Assembly: GCA_963724405.1 (NCBI GenBank)
Contig: CAVRUQ010000003.1
Coordinates: 930,001-994,000 of the forward strand
Direction of reading: 5' to 3'
Origin: CAVQBJ01 sp963724405
Lineage (GTDB): Bacteria > Actinomycetota > Thermoleophilia > Solirubrobacterales > Solirubrobacteraceae
Length of the DNA: 64,000 bases
Made by a program: the position numbers and the translations under genes. The notes below the pieces were generated by a model. The model saw only the letters and a list, made by a program, of their open reading frames with translations, was not told where the DNA came from and ran no database searches. Positions 26,733 through 34,666 of the stretch are shown here, piece after piece. Each line of letters starts with the position of its first letter. Within the stretch, counting starts at the first letter, position 1.

Positions 26733-26963
26733 TCACCGGCGAACCCGGCTCGCGCTCGAACGATACACCGGCGTCGCGCCGAGTTCCAGCACCGCGGCTC
26801 GCCGCGCCCGCCGAGCCCTGCGCGTGCGCAGCCGCACGCCCTCCGGCGCGGCGAGCGTGTCGGGGAGGTCGGGCGGGGCGTCGATGAGGGCGACGGTCAT
26901 GCCCGGGTCGATGCCGAGCTTGCGGGCGAGGGGGGTGTCCGAGTAGCCGGCCCCGGGGGTCAC
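26733..26963 (-). pseudogene. truncated 5' fragment of a DUF3052 gene
   Basis: GTG at 26963 overlaps the stop of the cytochrome gene (GTGA) and starts TPGAGYSDTPLARKLGIDPG, the standard DUF3052 N-terminus. The similarity to the intact DUF3052 gene stops at 26824, after about 46 codons, and the frame then runs through unrelated Arg/Ala-rich sequence to 26733. This looks like the original start of the gene, cut off from its body by the 1-kb rearrangement. The coupling to the cytochrome gene suggests that the two once formed an operon. Confidence 0.82.
26824..26936. repeat. 113-bp direct repeat, copy 2
   Basis: The second copy of the repeat at 25812-25924 (two differences). It ends where the DUF3052 similarity of the truncated fragment ends, so the two copies mark the borders of the 899-base segment between them. 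Confidence 0.92.
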
Positions 26964-27757
26964 TGTCGGCGCAGCAGCGTGAGGAACTCGACCAGCGCCT
27001 TGAACTTGGCCGCCGGCAGGTTCTTGAAGGACGGCATCGGCGCCCGCGGGTTGACCAGCACGCGCACGATCTGCCGTTCGGAGAGGCGGGAACCGATGTC
27101 GTCCAGCGTCGGCCCGGGGCCAGCGTTGCCCTGACCGTCCAACCGGTGGCAGCCCTCGCATCCCGCCTGGGCGAACACCGCATCGCCGCGCTCGAATTCG
27201 CGTAACTCACGGCCGCCGGCGCGCTGCACGGCCGGCGGGATCGGGACGGGGGTTACCAGCCGTCCCAGGAGGAACACGAGCATGCGCGAACTTGGCGGGC
27301 AGCTGAGGACGTCCCCCGTGCCACCGCATACCGCAGCCACCCCGAGCCGAGCGGGCGTGGCCATGAGCCACCGAGCACCGACCAGCTCGAGCCCGATCGC
27401 GTTCGTGCCGCCGTCGGGGCGGTAGTGCAGTACCGCCGTGGCCTGGTTGCCGACGCGGGAGATCTCGCTCACGGTCCAATTGAGAGGCTGGATCGCCGCC
27501 GGTGGCGGGACCGTCGTCGGCACCTCGGCGAACACTCTTGCCACCCTTGCCCGACACCCCGAGCGGCTGAGAGCACCCTCGAGGGCAGGAGGGCGGAAAT
27601 CGGAGCACAACGCGCCCGCGTCCCGCTGCACGAGCGCCTCATACGGCGCCAGCGCGGCGCGGGCGATCGCCGCGTGATCGCTCGCTGCCGTGCCCGTCGC
27701 CGCCCACCACGCGCCGAGGGCGACCAGTGGCGCGGCCAGCAGGGGCAGACGCGACAT
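26960..27757 (-). CDS. exported cytochrome c-domain protein
   Basis: A 265-aa exported protein. A signal sequence (MSRLPLLAAPLVALGAWWAA) is followed by an unassigned middle domain (about residues 30-150, with Cys residues in ALCSDF, SGCRAR, AVCGGT and LSCPP) and a C-terminal class I cytochrome c domain. The haem motif is CEGCH near residue 202 and the likely axial Met is in APMPSFKNL. ATG at 27757 is accepted. The middle domain has a fold-like pattern of SnoaL/NTF2 type (ALAPYEALVQRDAGALCSDF), which is only a guess. Its stop overlaps the start of the truncated DUF3052 fragment. Probably a membrane-surface electron carrier; the partner is unknown. Confidence 0.85.
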   Translation of the reverse strand: MSRLPLLAAPLVALGAWWAATGTAASDHAAIARAALAPYEALVQRDAGALCSDFRPPALEGALSRSGCRARVARVFAEVPTTVPPPAAIQPLNWTVSEISRVGNQATAVLHYRPDGGTNAIGLELVGARWLMATPARLGVAAVCGGTGDVLSCPPSSRMLVFLLGRLVTPVPIPPAVQRAGGRELREFERGDAVFAQAGCEGCHRLDGQGNAGPGPTLDDIGSRLSERQIVRVLVNPRAPMPSFKNLPAAKFKALVEFLTLLRRQ

Positions 27758-28058
27758 CGGGCGCGAGGGTACCCGTTGCCGGCGATGGAGGCGACCCGGC
27801 CCCGGCCCGCGACGGTGTGCGCGGCGGCGCGCCGGTAGATCACGGCGGAGCCCGCGGTCTACCCCTTCATGCTGGGCGCGCCGCCCCACGCTCACACCCC
27901 CAGCTAGCCGGGCGAATCTCCGCGAAACGCTCAGCGCGCCCGACCATCCGTCCGTCCGCGGCGCCCTGGCGCTGCAGCGCTCGCGGGCGAGCCGATGAGG
28001 GGAGCCCGCGGCGTCCCCACGTCGCGGCCCACGTCCCCGCATCGAGAAGGACCTCACC
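27758..28058. other. divergent intergenic region
   Basis: A gap of 301 bases between the divergent cytochrome and TolB/PA14 genes. It must hold both promoters; I see no clear repeat, operator or RNA structure in it. Confidence 0.4.
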
Positions 28059-29873
28059 ATGTTCACTCGACTGCCGCGCGCGGCCCGCGCGGCGCTCTGC
28101 CTCGCCGCCTCGGCGACCGCCACGCTTGTCCTGCCGACCCTCGCGCGCGCCGCCCAGTATCAGACGGACGCCGTCACGCCGTGGAAGACCAACGCAGCGC
28201 CGATGGGCTGGAGCGCCAGCGAGAACCGCATCTTCTACAACTCGCTCGGAGCCGACGGCCTGTGGGATGCCTACAGCGCCGCACCCGACGGCGGCGACGT
28301 TCGCTGTCTCACCTGCACCGCGCCCGTCCTCCCCGGCGCCGGCGCGAACACCGACCGCGGTGTCTCCGGTGTCGATCCGCAGGGCGATCTGATGCTCCTC
28401 GAGGTCGAACGCGGCAGTCACTTCGGCTCGATCGGCGCTCCCCAGGCGGCGCCGGGCCGCGGGGCCTACAACGATGTGTGGCTCGCCCGCGCGGACGCCT
28501 CGCAGGCGTGGCCGTTGACGGACATCTACGCGCCGGGCAGCAATGCGATCGGCACCATGTGGGCGAGATTCGACCACACGGGTACGCGCATCGTATGGGC
28601 CGAGATGTACGAGCCGGCCATCCTGAACCTCGGCGCCTGGCGCCTGAAGACCGCGGACATCGTGTGGGACGCCGGCGTCCCGCACCTGGCCAACATCGAG
28701 ACCTTCGAGCCCGAGCCGGGCCTCTTTATCGAGCCCTACGGGTTCTCCCCCGACGACCAGAGCATCATCTTCGCCAGCGACCTCGGCATGCCGAGCTGGA
28801 TGGACAGCCAGATCTGGACCGTGAAAGCAGACTTCAGCGGAGCTCCGCAGCGCCTCAGTCCGCCCGACGCGCCGACCGGCTTCTTCTCCGACTACAACGA
28901 GTTCGCCTTCTACGTTCCCCAGGACGACGACATCGTGTACGGGCGGACGGTCGGCTCATCCACCGGCGGGTTGGACTACTGGGTGATGAGCCCGGACGGA
29001 AGCGAGCAACAGCGGCTCACCTACTTCAACGAGCGTTGGAACGTCCAGGGGCTGGGCGGCTATAGCGCCGTCGGCGGCCTGGCGTTCGACCCGAACGACC
29101 CCAACCGGTTCGTGGCCGGGGTGGCGACGAACATGACCGGCTCCGCGCAGAACGCGTACATGGTGGACATCGGTCGCTACGACTCGCCGCAGGGGCTGCA
29201 GGCACAGTACTTCGCGGGGAGCAGCGTCTCTGCGCCGGTACTCAGCCGCATCGAGAATCCCTCGGTCGGCTTCAGGTGGCTCGGAGCGCCCGCGCCCGGG
29301 CTGAGCACCGACTTCTCGGCGCGCTGGACCGGCTCGATCCGCACCGATGTCACGGGCACGTATCAGTTCTGTGTGCGCGCTTCCGAAGGAGCACGGCTGT
29401 GGCTCGACGGCCAGGAGGTGATCGACGCGCCGTACGCGATGGGAGCGGCGAGCTGCGCTGCGGTCGCGCGCAGCGCGGGTGAGGAGACGAGCGTCCGACT
29501 CGACTACTCCAACCTGTGGGGACCCGGTCTGCTGCAGCTCTACTGGGTGCCGCCGGGGACGGCAGCGTCCGCGGCCATCCCCGCCGGTCAGATGAGCCCG
29601 GTTGGCGATGGCATGGTCGGACCGCCCGCCGCGGCCGGGAGTCAGACTGCGGCCGCCCCGGCCACGGGCACGGTGATGGCACCGGGGGCCGGAAGCCCGC
29701 CGGCCCCCGCGTCGACCGCCGGCCCGGTCGAAGCCATGGCGTCTCCGGTGCGGTCCGGGTCACCGACGCCCGCGGTCGCGCACGGCGGCGCCGGCCGGCA
29801 CACGCGGGGGGCGCCCCGCGGCCGCCGCCGGCACACGCGGGCTCGCAAGAACACCCGGCGCGCAGCCCGCTAG
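28059..29873 (+). CDS. secreted TolB-like beta-propeller protein with PA14 domain
   Basis: A 604-aa exported protein. A signal peptide (residues 1-32, ALARAA) leads into a WD40/TolB-like propeller (about 40-370) with repeats such as SASENRIFYNSLGADGLWDA, GFSPDDQSIIFASDLGMPSW and VMSPDGSEQQRLTYF. A PA14 domain follows (about 385-500: GLQAQYFAGSS, YQFCVRASEGARLWLDGQEV, RLDYSNLWGPGLLQLYW). The tail is Ala/Pro/Gly-rich and ends in about 25 very basic residues. PA14 domains bind carbohydrate, so a role in binding cell-surface or environmental glycans is likely. ATG at 28059 follows GAAGGA. Confidence 0.85.
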   Translation: MFTRLPRAARAALCLAASATATLVLPTLARAAQYQTDAVTPWKTNAAPMGWSASENRIFYNSLGADGLWDAYSAAPDGGDVRCLTCTAPVLPGAGANTDRGVSGVDPQGDLMLLEVERGSHFGSIGAPQAAPGRGAYNDVWLARADASQAWPLTDIYAPGSNAIGTMWARFDHTGTRIVWAEMYEPAILNLGAWRLKTADIVWDAGVPHLANIETFEPEPGLFIEPYGFSPDDQSIIFASDLGMPSWMDSQIWTVKADFSGAPQRLSPPDAPTGFFSDYNEFAFYVPQDDDIVYGRTVGSSTGGLDYWVMSPDGSEQQRLTYFNERWNVQGLGGYSAVGGLAFDPNDPNRFVAGVATNMTGSAQNAYMVDIGRYDSPQGLQAQYFAGSSVSAPVLSRIENPSVGFRWLGAPAPGLSTDFSARWTGSIRTDVTGTYQFCVRASEGARLWLDGQEVIDAPYAMGAASCAAVARSAGEETSVRLDYSNLWGPGLLQLYWVPPGTAASAAIPAGQMSPVGDGMVGPPAAAGSQTAAAPATGTVMAPGAGSPPAPASTAGPVEAMASPVRSGSPTPAVAHGGAGRHTRGAPRGRRRHTRARKNTRRAAR

Positions 29874-29896
29874 AGGGGCGGATCGCTTCACACCGC

Positions 29897-31264
29897 TCAG
29901 GCGGGCCGCCGCGCCTTCTCCGAGATGGTGAGCAATATCGCGAGCAGGACGAAGTTCATCACCACCGAGGAGCCGCCGTAGGCGACGAGCGGAAGCGTCA
30001 CGCCGGTGAGCGGGATCACGTCCGTGACCCCGCCGACGATGACGAACACCTGCAGCGCGATGATGAACGACAGGCCGGTGGCCAGCAGCTTGGAGAACGA
30101 GTCGCGGGCCAGCGTCGCCGTCTTCAGGCCGCGCCACACGAACAACAGGTACACGCCGAGCAGTCCGACCGCCCCGACGAGTCCGAGCTCGTTGGTGAGC
30201 ACGGCGTAGATGAGGTCGCTCTCGGGCACCGGGATGAGAAAGCACTGCTGCACCTGACCGTGCACGATCGAGCACGGATACTGCAGCAGGGACTGGTGCA
30301 GGCCGGTGCCGAGCAGGCCGCCATCGGCCTGCGCGAACAGCGACTGGGCCAGCTGGCCGCTGCCACCGACCTGGTTGTAGAGCGTCGGGTCGAGCGGGTG
30401 CTCCCAGGCGAGCACCCGCTGCTCGACGTGCCCGACGTGCTTGGCCACGAGCCAGGCCCCGATCGCGAACAGCACGATGCCGACGATCGGGAACGACAGA
30501 CGCCCGGTCGCGACGTACAGCAGCGCCAGGAAGGCGCCGTAGAACATGATCGACGTGCCGAGCTCGCGCGTGAGCAGCAGCGTCGCCATCGACGCGCCCC
30601 ACACGACGAGCAGCGGCCCGAACTGCTTCATCGGCGGGATCGTGATCCCGAGCACGCGCCGGCCACCGGTGACGAGCAGCTGGCGGTTGTCGCGCAGGTA
30701 GCTGGCGATGAAGATGACGATCGCGATCTTCGCCAGCTCGGCGGGCTGGAAGGCGACCGACCCGACGTGGATGTTCAGGTAGGCGCCGTTGACCTGCTGG
30801 CCGATCACCGGGAAGCGGGGCAGGATCGTCAGCCCGATCGCGACGAGCGCGATCGTGTACCGATACCGCTCGAGCACGCCGAGCCCGTTGCGGCGAAGCC
30901 ACACCACGGTGACCGCGAACAGGCCGAGCCCGAGGACCATCCACTGCGCCTGCTGGCGCGCGAGGACCGGGTTGATCCGGTAGATCATCACGATCCCGAT
31001 GCTCGCGAGCACCGCGGCGAGCGGGAACAGGTACGGGTCCGCGTGCGGCAGCGTGATGCGGATCACGATGTGCGTCGCGACGCACAGCCCGAGGAAGATC
31101 GCGCCGTAGGTCAGCGAGACGCTCGAGGCGTGATGCAGCGTCACGTTCGTCGCGGACGCCGTGCTCTCGTTCTCCTGCTGCACGAAGATGGCCGTGAACC
31201 CGCCGACGACGAGGAGCGCCGCGGGCAGGAGACCGAACAGCTCGCGGTTGCGCGCGCTCAGCAC
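29897..31264 (-). CDS. FtsW/RodA/SpoVE-family SEDS protein
   Basis: A 455-aa membrane protein with about ten helices, of the SEDS peptidoglycan glycosyltransferase family. Diagnostic segments: FQPAELAKIAIVIFIASYL, LLLTRELGTSIMFYGAFLAL, SDLIYAVLTNELGLVGA and the C-terminal PLTGVTLPLVAYGGSS. These contain the conserved Glu/Asp/Lys residues of the family. GTG at 31264 was chosen because it fits the family N-terminus; the reading frame continues to 31309. No penicillin-binding protein gene is beside it, so FtsW and RodA cannot be told apart. It is divergent from an LCP gene, placing two cell-wall genes around a shared promoter region. Confidence 0.92.
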   Translation of the reverse strand: MLSARNRELFGLLPAALLVVGGFTAIFVQQENESTASATNVTLHHASSVSLTYGAIFLGLCVATHIVIRITLPHADPYLFPLAAVLASIGIVMIYRINPVLARQQAQWMVLGLGLFAVTVVWLRRNGLGVLERYRYTIALVAIGLTILPRFPVIGQQVNGAYLNIHVGSVAFQPAELAKIAIVIFIASYLRDNRQLLVTGGRRVLGITIPPMKQFGPLLVVWGASMATLLLTRELGTSIMFYGAFLALLYVATGRLSFPIVGIVLFAIGAWLVAKHVGHVEQRVLAWEHPLDPTLYNQVGGSGQLAQSLFAQADGGLLGTGLHQSLLQYPCSIVHGQVQQCFLIPVPESDLIYAVLTNELGLVGAVGLLGVYLLFVWRGLKTATLARDSFSKLLATGLSFIIALQVFVIVGGVTDVIPLTGVTLPLVAYGGSSVVMNFVLLAILLTISEKARRPA

Positions 31265-31420
31265 GCGCTCGACTGTACAACGGGCGTCCGCCGTCGACGG
31301 GAGCCCCACGCGGCGCCGGGAAGCGCGCCGAGGTCCCCGACGCGGCCGCTACCCTGTTGCCAACGGGCGCCGCGCGGACCCGACCTTCGCATGCCATGAA
31401 CCGCCCCGTCGATCGACGAC

Positions 31421-32953
31421 ATGCCTGACGAACGACCGCCGCGCCTCGGCTGGCGCATGTGGAAGCGCTTCCTGCTGGCCGGCGTGGCGATCGTCGTCCT
31501 CTCCGCCGCCGCGACGGCGACCGCCGGCCTGGAGAAGCTGACCACATTCGCCCAGGAGGCACTGCCCGCCTCGAGCCACATCGGAGCGCTGCCGGGCACG
31601 ATCACGCCGGCGTACGACGGCGAGCCGGAGACGTTCCTGCTGATCGGCTCCGACCGGCGGGCGGCCTCGAAGGACACCCTCGACCGCACCGACCCGCCCC
31701 ACAGCGACACGCTGCTGCTCGTGCACCTGGATCCGAATCAGGGACAGACGTCCGTGCTGTCGATCCCGCGCGACCTGCTCGTCACGATCCACGACCCCAA
31801 GACGGGCGCGACGTACTACCCGGCGAAGATCAACGCCGCCTACACGTACGGCAGCTACGACCACGGCAGCGACGGGGCGGCCGCGCTCGCCGCACTGACC
31901 GTCAAGAAGCTGCTCGGGATCCCGCTGAACGGGATCGTCGACGTCACGTTCGGCGGCTTCATCGACGTCGTCGATCAGCTCGGCTGCGTCTACGTCAACG
32001 TCGACCACCGCTACTACAACGAGAACCTCGGGACGGTGTCGACGAACTACAGCTCGATCAATCTGCAGCCCGGCTATCAGAAGCTCTGCTACACCAACGC
32101 GCTCGACTACGTGCGCTACCGCCACACCGACTCCGACTTCGTGCGCGTCGCCCGCCAGCAGGACTTCATCCGCGACATCCGCGAGCAGGCGAACATCAGC
32201 CTCGGCAACATCGACGGCGTCCTGCGCAGCGTCGGGCGCGCGATCCGCACGAACTTCACCGCCTCCCCGGGCGAGCTCGAGGTCCTCGCCAAGCTGCTCG
32301 TGTTCTCCCAGCAGAAGCCGCTGCGCCAGGTCCACTTCCAGGCGTCGAGCGCCAACGCGCTGATCGGTGGCGGATCCTACGTCACCGCCACCCGGCAGGA
32401 CATCGCCGCCACCGTGCACGACTTCCTGTACGGCAACCAGAAGGTGACGCTCTCGCACGTCGCCGTCGCGGCGCCATCGCACCATGGCCACCAGGCGTCG
32501 CGTGCCGCTTCGGCCGCGTCGATCGACCTGTACCCGACGCCGTCGAGCGACGCGGCGGCCGCGATCAACGCCGGCACCTCGATCCCGTTCCGGATGCTGT
32601 ATCCGATCCTCCAGACCGGCCCGGCGGTGCAGGAGGAGGTCCACGCCTACAGCCTGCGCGATCAGAACAACCGGCTGCGCCACGCCTACGTGGCCGTCTT
32701 CCAGCAGAACGGCCTCGGCGGCTACTACGACGTCGAGGGCACCGACTGGAACGATCCCCCGATCATCGCCAACCCGAGCCGGCAGGCCACGATCGGCGGG
32801 CGTCACTACATCTTCATCGACGACGGCGCCCACATCCATCTGATCGCCTGGCACGAGCACGGCGCGCTCTACTGGGTCAACAACACCCTGCTCGAGGATC
32901 TGAGCAACCAGCAGATGCTCGCTCTCGCCCAGTCGGTCCTGCCGGTGCGCTGA
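31421..32953 (+). CDS. LytR-CpsA-Psr (LCP) family cell-wall glycopolymer ligase
   Basis: A 510-aa membrane-anchored LCP protein. After one N-terminal helix (about residues 15-36) the LCP domain shows FLLIGSDRR, HSDTLLLVHLDP, SVLSIPRDLLV, AKINAAYTYG, VDVTFGGFIDVVDQLGCVYV and DYVRYRHTDSDFVRVARQQD, including the Arg and Asp residues that bind the polyprenyl pyrophosphate. LCP enzymes attach glycopolymers to peptidoglycan. A C-terminal region of about 150 residues after the domain may be an LytR C-terminal-like part. ATG at 31421 is accepted. The divergent neighbour is a SEDS cell-wall protein. Confidence 0.93.
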   Translation: MPDERPPRLGWRMWKRFLLAGVAIVVLSAAATATAGLEKLTTFAQEALPASSHIGALPGTITPAYDGEPETFLLIGSDRRAASKDTLDRTDPPHSDTLLLVHLDPNQGQTSVLSIPRDLLVTIHDPKTGATYYPAKINAAYTYGSYDHGSDGAAALAALTVKKLLGIPLNGIVDVTFGGFIDVVDQLGCVYVNVDHRYYNENLGTVSTNYSSINLQPGYQKLCYTNALDYVRYRHTDSDFVRVARQQDFIRDIREQANISLGNIDGVLRSVGRAIRTNFTASPGELEVLAKLLVFSQQKPLRQVHFQASSANALIGGGSYVTATRQDIAATVHDFLYGNQKVTLSHVAVAAPSHHGHQASRAASAASIDLYPTPSSDAAAAINAGTSIPFRMLYPILQTGPAVQEEVHAYSLRDQNNRLRHAYVAVFQQNGLGGYYDVEGTDWNDPPIIANPSRQATIGGRHYIFIDDGAHIHLIAWHEHGALYWVNNTLLEDLSNQQMLALAQSVLPVR

Positions 32954-32982
32954 CCCGCGACCGGGCGCCGGCGCCCCGGTCG

Positions 32983-33387
32983 CTAACGACCGGCGGCGTC
33001 GAGCGCGGCGTTGACCAGCGCGTCGGCGTGCGCGTTCTGCGCCCGCGGCACGGACCGGATCGACCAGCGCTCGAACCCGCGCAGGGCCGCCATCGCGTCG
33101 AGGTAGAGCGGACGCATCGCGGGATGCTTGACCTTGTAGGCGCCGTTGACCTGCTTGGCGATGAGCTCGGAGTCGTTGATCACGTCGACCTCCGTGGCCC
33201 CGAGCGCGCGGGCCCGGTTGAGCCCGAGCAGCAGCCCGCGGTACTCGGCCACGTTGTTCGTCGCGTCGCCGAGCAGCTCCGAGGCCTCGCCGAGGACCTC
33301 ACCCTCGGGCGTCGAGACGACGGCGCCGGCGGCGGCCGGGCCCGGATTTCCACGCGCGCCGCCGTCGACGTGGACGACGACCCTCAC
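32983..33387 (-). CDS. RNase HI-like ribonuclease
   Basis: A 134-aa RNase H fold protein of the short RnhA-like type that removes RNA from RNA-DNA hybrids. The four carboxylates are visible: Asp in HVDGGARGNPG, Glu in NNVAEYRGLL, Asp in VINDSELIAKQ, and Asp in NAHADALVN. It lacks the basic protrusion of E. coli RnhA, as usual for the actinobacterial form. The start (GTG or ATG) at 33387 places the first catalytic strand directly at the N-terminus. It is the last of a minus-strand group with two uncharacterised genes. Confidence 0.9.
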   Translation of the reverse strand: MRVVVHVDGGARGNPGPAAAGAVVSTPEGEVLGEASELLGDATNNVAEYRGLLLGLNRARALGATEVDVINDSELIAKQVNGAYKVKHPAMRPLYLDAMAALRGFERWSIRSVPRAQNAHADALVNAALDAAGR

Positions 33388-33427
33388 CGCGAGCGGTCCG
33401 CGGGCAGCGACGACGACGCGATCAACG

Positions 33428-33661
33428 TCAATCGTCGGCGAGCTCGAGCTCGGGGTAGTCCCCGGCCACGCGCGCCCGGCGGCGGTCGCGCACCGTGCGC
33501 TGCTGCTCCGGGGCGCTGCCGTTCTCCCCGTGGCCGCGCGAGCGGCGATCGGCCTGACGGCGGTCGATGATCACCTCGACGTTGTCGTCGTCGGCGTAGT
33601 ACTTGACGAGCTTGTCGTACAGCTCGTCGGCCATTGCTTCCGGGATGACGCAGTAGATCAT
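33428..33661 (-). CDS. small uncharacterised protein
   Basis: A 77-aa protein from ATG 33661, beginning MIYCVIPEAMADELYDKLVK and containing VEVIIDRRQADRR, followed by a charged, probably disordered tail. I recognise no named family, although the IIDRR(Q/R)xxRR pattern occurs in short actinobacterial proteins. It is 16 bases downstream of the zinc-ribbon gene and probably co-transcribed with it and RNase HI. No membrane or signal segment is seen. Confidence 0.7.
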   Translation of the reverse strand: MIYCVIPEAMADELYDKLVKYYADDDNVEVIIDRRQADRRSRGHGENGSAPEQQRTVRDRRRARVAGDYPELELADD

Positions 33662-33677
33662 CGGCTCATGCTCCAGC

Positions 33678-34553
33678 TCACAGGGCGAGCATCCGTAGCT
33701 CGCCACGATCGTCGGCGGTCGCGTTCGCGGCGCGGTCGAGGGCATCGAGCTCGTCGAGCTCGGAGCCCTCGGACACGAGGCGGACGCCCGAGCGCTCGTC
33801 GCCCAGGTCGACCTCGTACCGGTACCAGCAAAGCTCCCAGGCCACCACGATCGTCATGACCGTGCTGTCGGGCGTGATCGGGCGCGCCGTGACCTCGGGC
33901 AGGCCGAGCGAGCGGGCGACGCCGGCCACCCGGCGCGGGTGCTCGCTCACGTTGAAGACCTCCAGTGCGCGCGCCGCCTTGAAGTCGGCGTTCGTCGGCA
34001 CCGCGTGCACCGAGCGGGTCGGGCGCGCCACGTCCGTCTCGGCGATCTCCGCCGCGCGCGACGCGCGACCACGCGTCGGCAGGCGGGCCGGCTCGGCGGC
34101 GACGACCCGCGGCGCGTCGGGAGCGACGAGCCACTCGTCGTCCCCGGGCTCCGGCTCGAGCCCCTCCGCCGCCGGTTCGGGAGCCGGATCGCCGGCGTAC
34201 ACGGCGGCGTCGTCGACCGGGTACTCGGCGTCGACGCCGTACGCGGGGTCGACGACGCCGTACGCGTCCTCGTCCGCCGCAAAGGCGGCGTCGTCGCGCG
34301 CAACGCGTCGCGGGCGCAGGCGGCCCATGAACGTGCGCCCACGCCGGCCGCGGGTCGCGGCGACGACCACCGGATGCCCGTCCGCCTCGCGCATCCAGCC
34401 CTCGTGCGTGGCCCGGGCCCGGCAGAGCTCGCAGACCATCCGCCGCTGGCCGGCGGCGAGGAAGACGTCGGGCTGCTCGCCGCGCAGCAGGTTGCGCCCG
34501 CACACGTCACAGGCCACGGCGGGCTGATAGGTGCTGATCGTTCGCGTCGCCAC
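33678..34553 (-). CDS. zinc-ribbon protein of unknown function
   Basis: A 291-aa protein from GTG 34553. The N-terminus has two CxxC pairs (ACDVCGRN and VCELCRAR) that should bind zinc. A long acidic, low-complexity middle follows (about residues 85-160). The C-terminal half (PTNADFKAARALEVFN, WELCWYRYEVDLGD) is an ordered domain I cannot name. A role in regulation or as a scaffold is possible but not shown. It lies 113 bases after the EF-G paralogue and leads a small gene set. Confidence 0.75.
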   Translation of the reverse strand: MATRTISTYQPAVACDVCGRNLLRGEQPDVFLAAGQRRMVCELCRARATHEGWMREADGHPVVVAATRGRRGRTFMGRLRPRRVARDDAAFAADEDAYGVVDPAYGVDAEYPVDDAAVYAGDPAPEPAAEGLEPEPGDDEWLVAPDAPRVVAAEPARLPTRGRASRAAEIAETDVARPTRSVHAVPTNADFKAARALEVFNVSEHPRRVAGVARSLGLPEVTARPITPDSTVMTIVVAWELCWYRYEVDLGDERSGVRLVSEGSELDELDALDRAANATADDRGELRMLAL

Positions 34554-34666
34554 GGCCCATCAGGGTAGTCGTTCGCGCTCGCCTTGAGCACGCCGCGTCG
34601 CCCCAATCGGGCCATCCTCCTTCCGCTGGGCGCGAAATTGCAGGCCACCACCGGCTGCGCGAGCGC

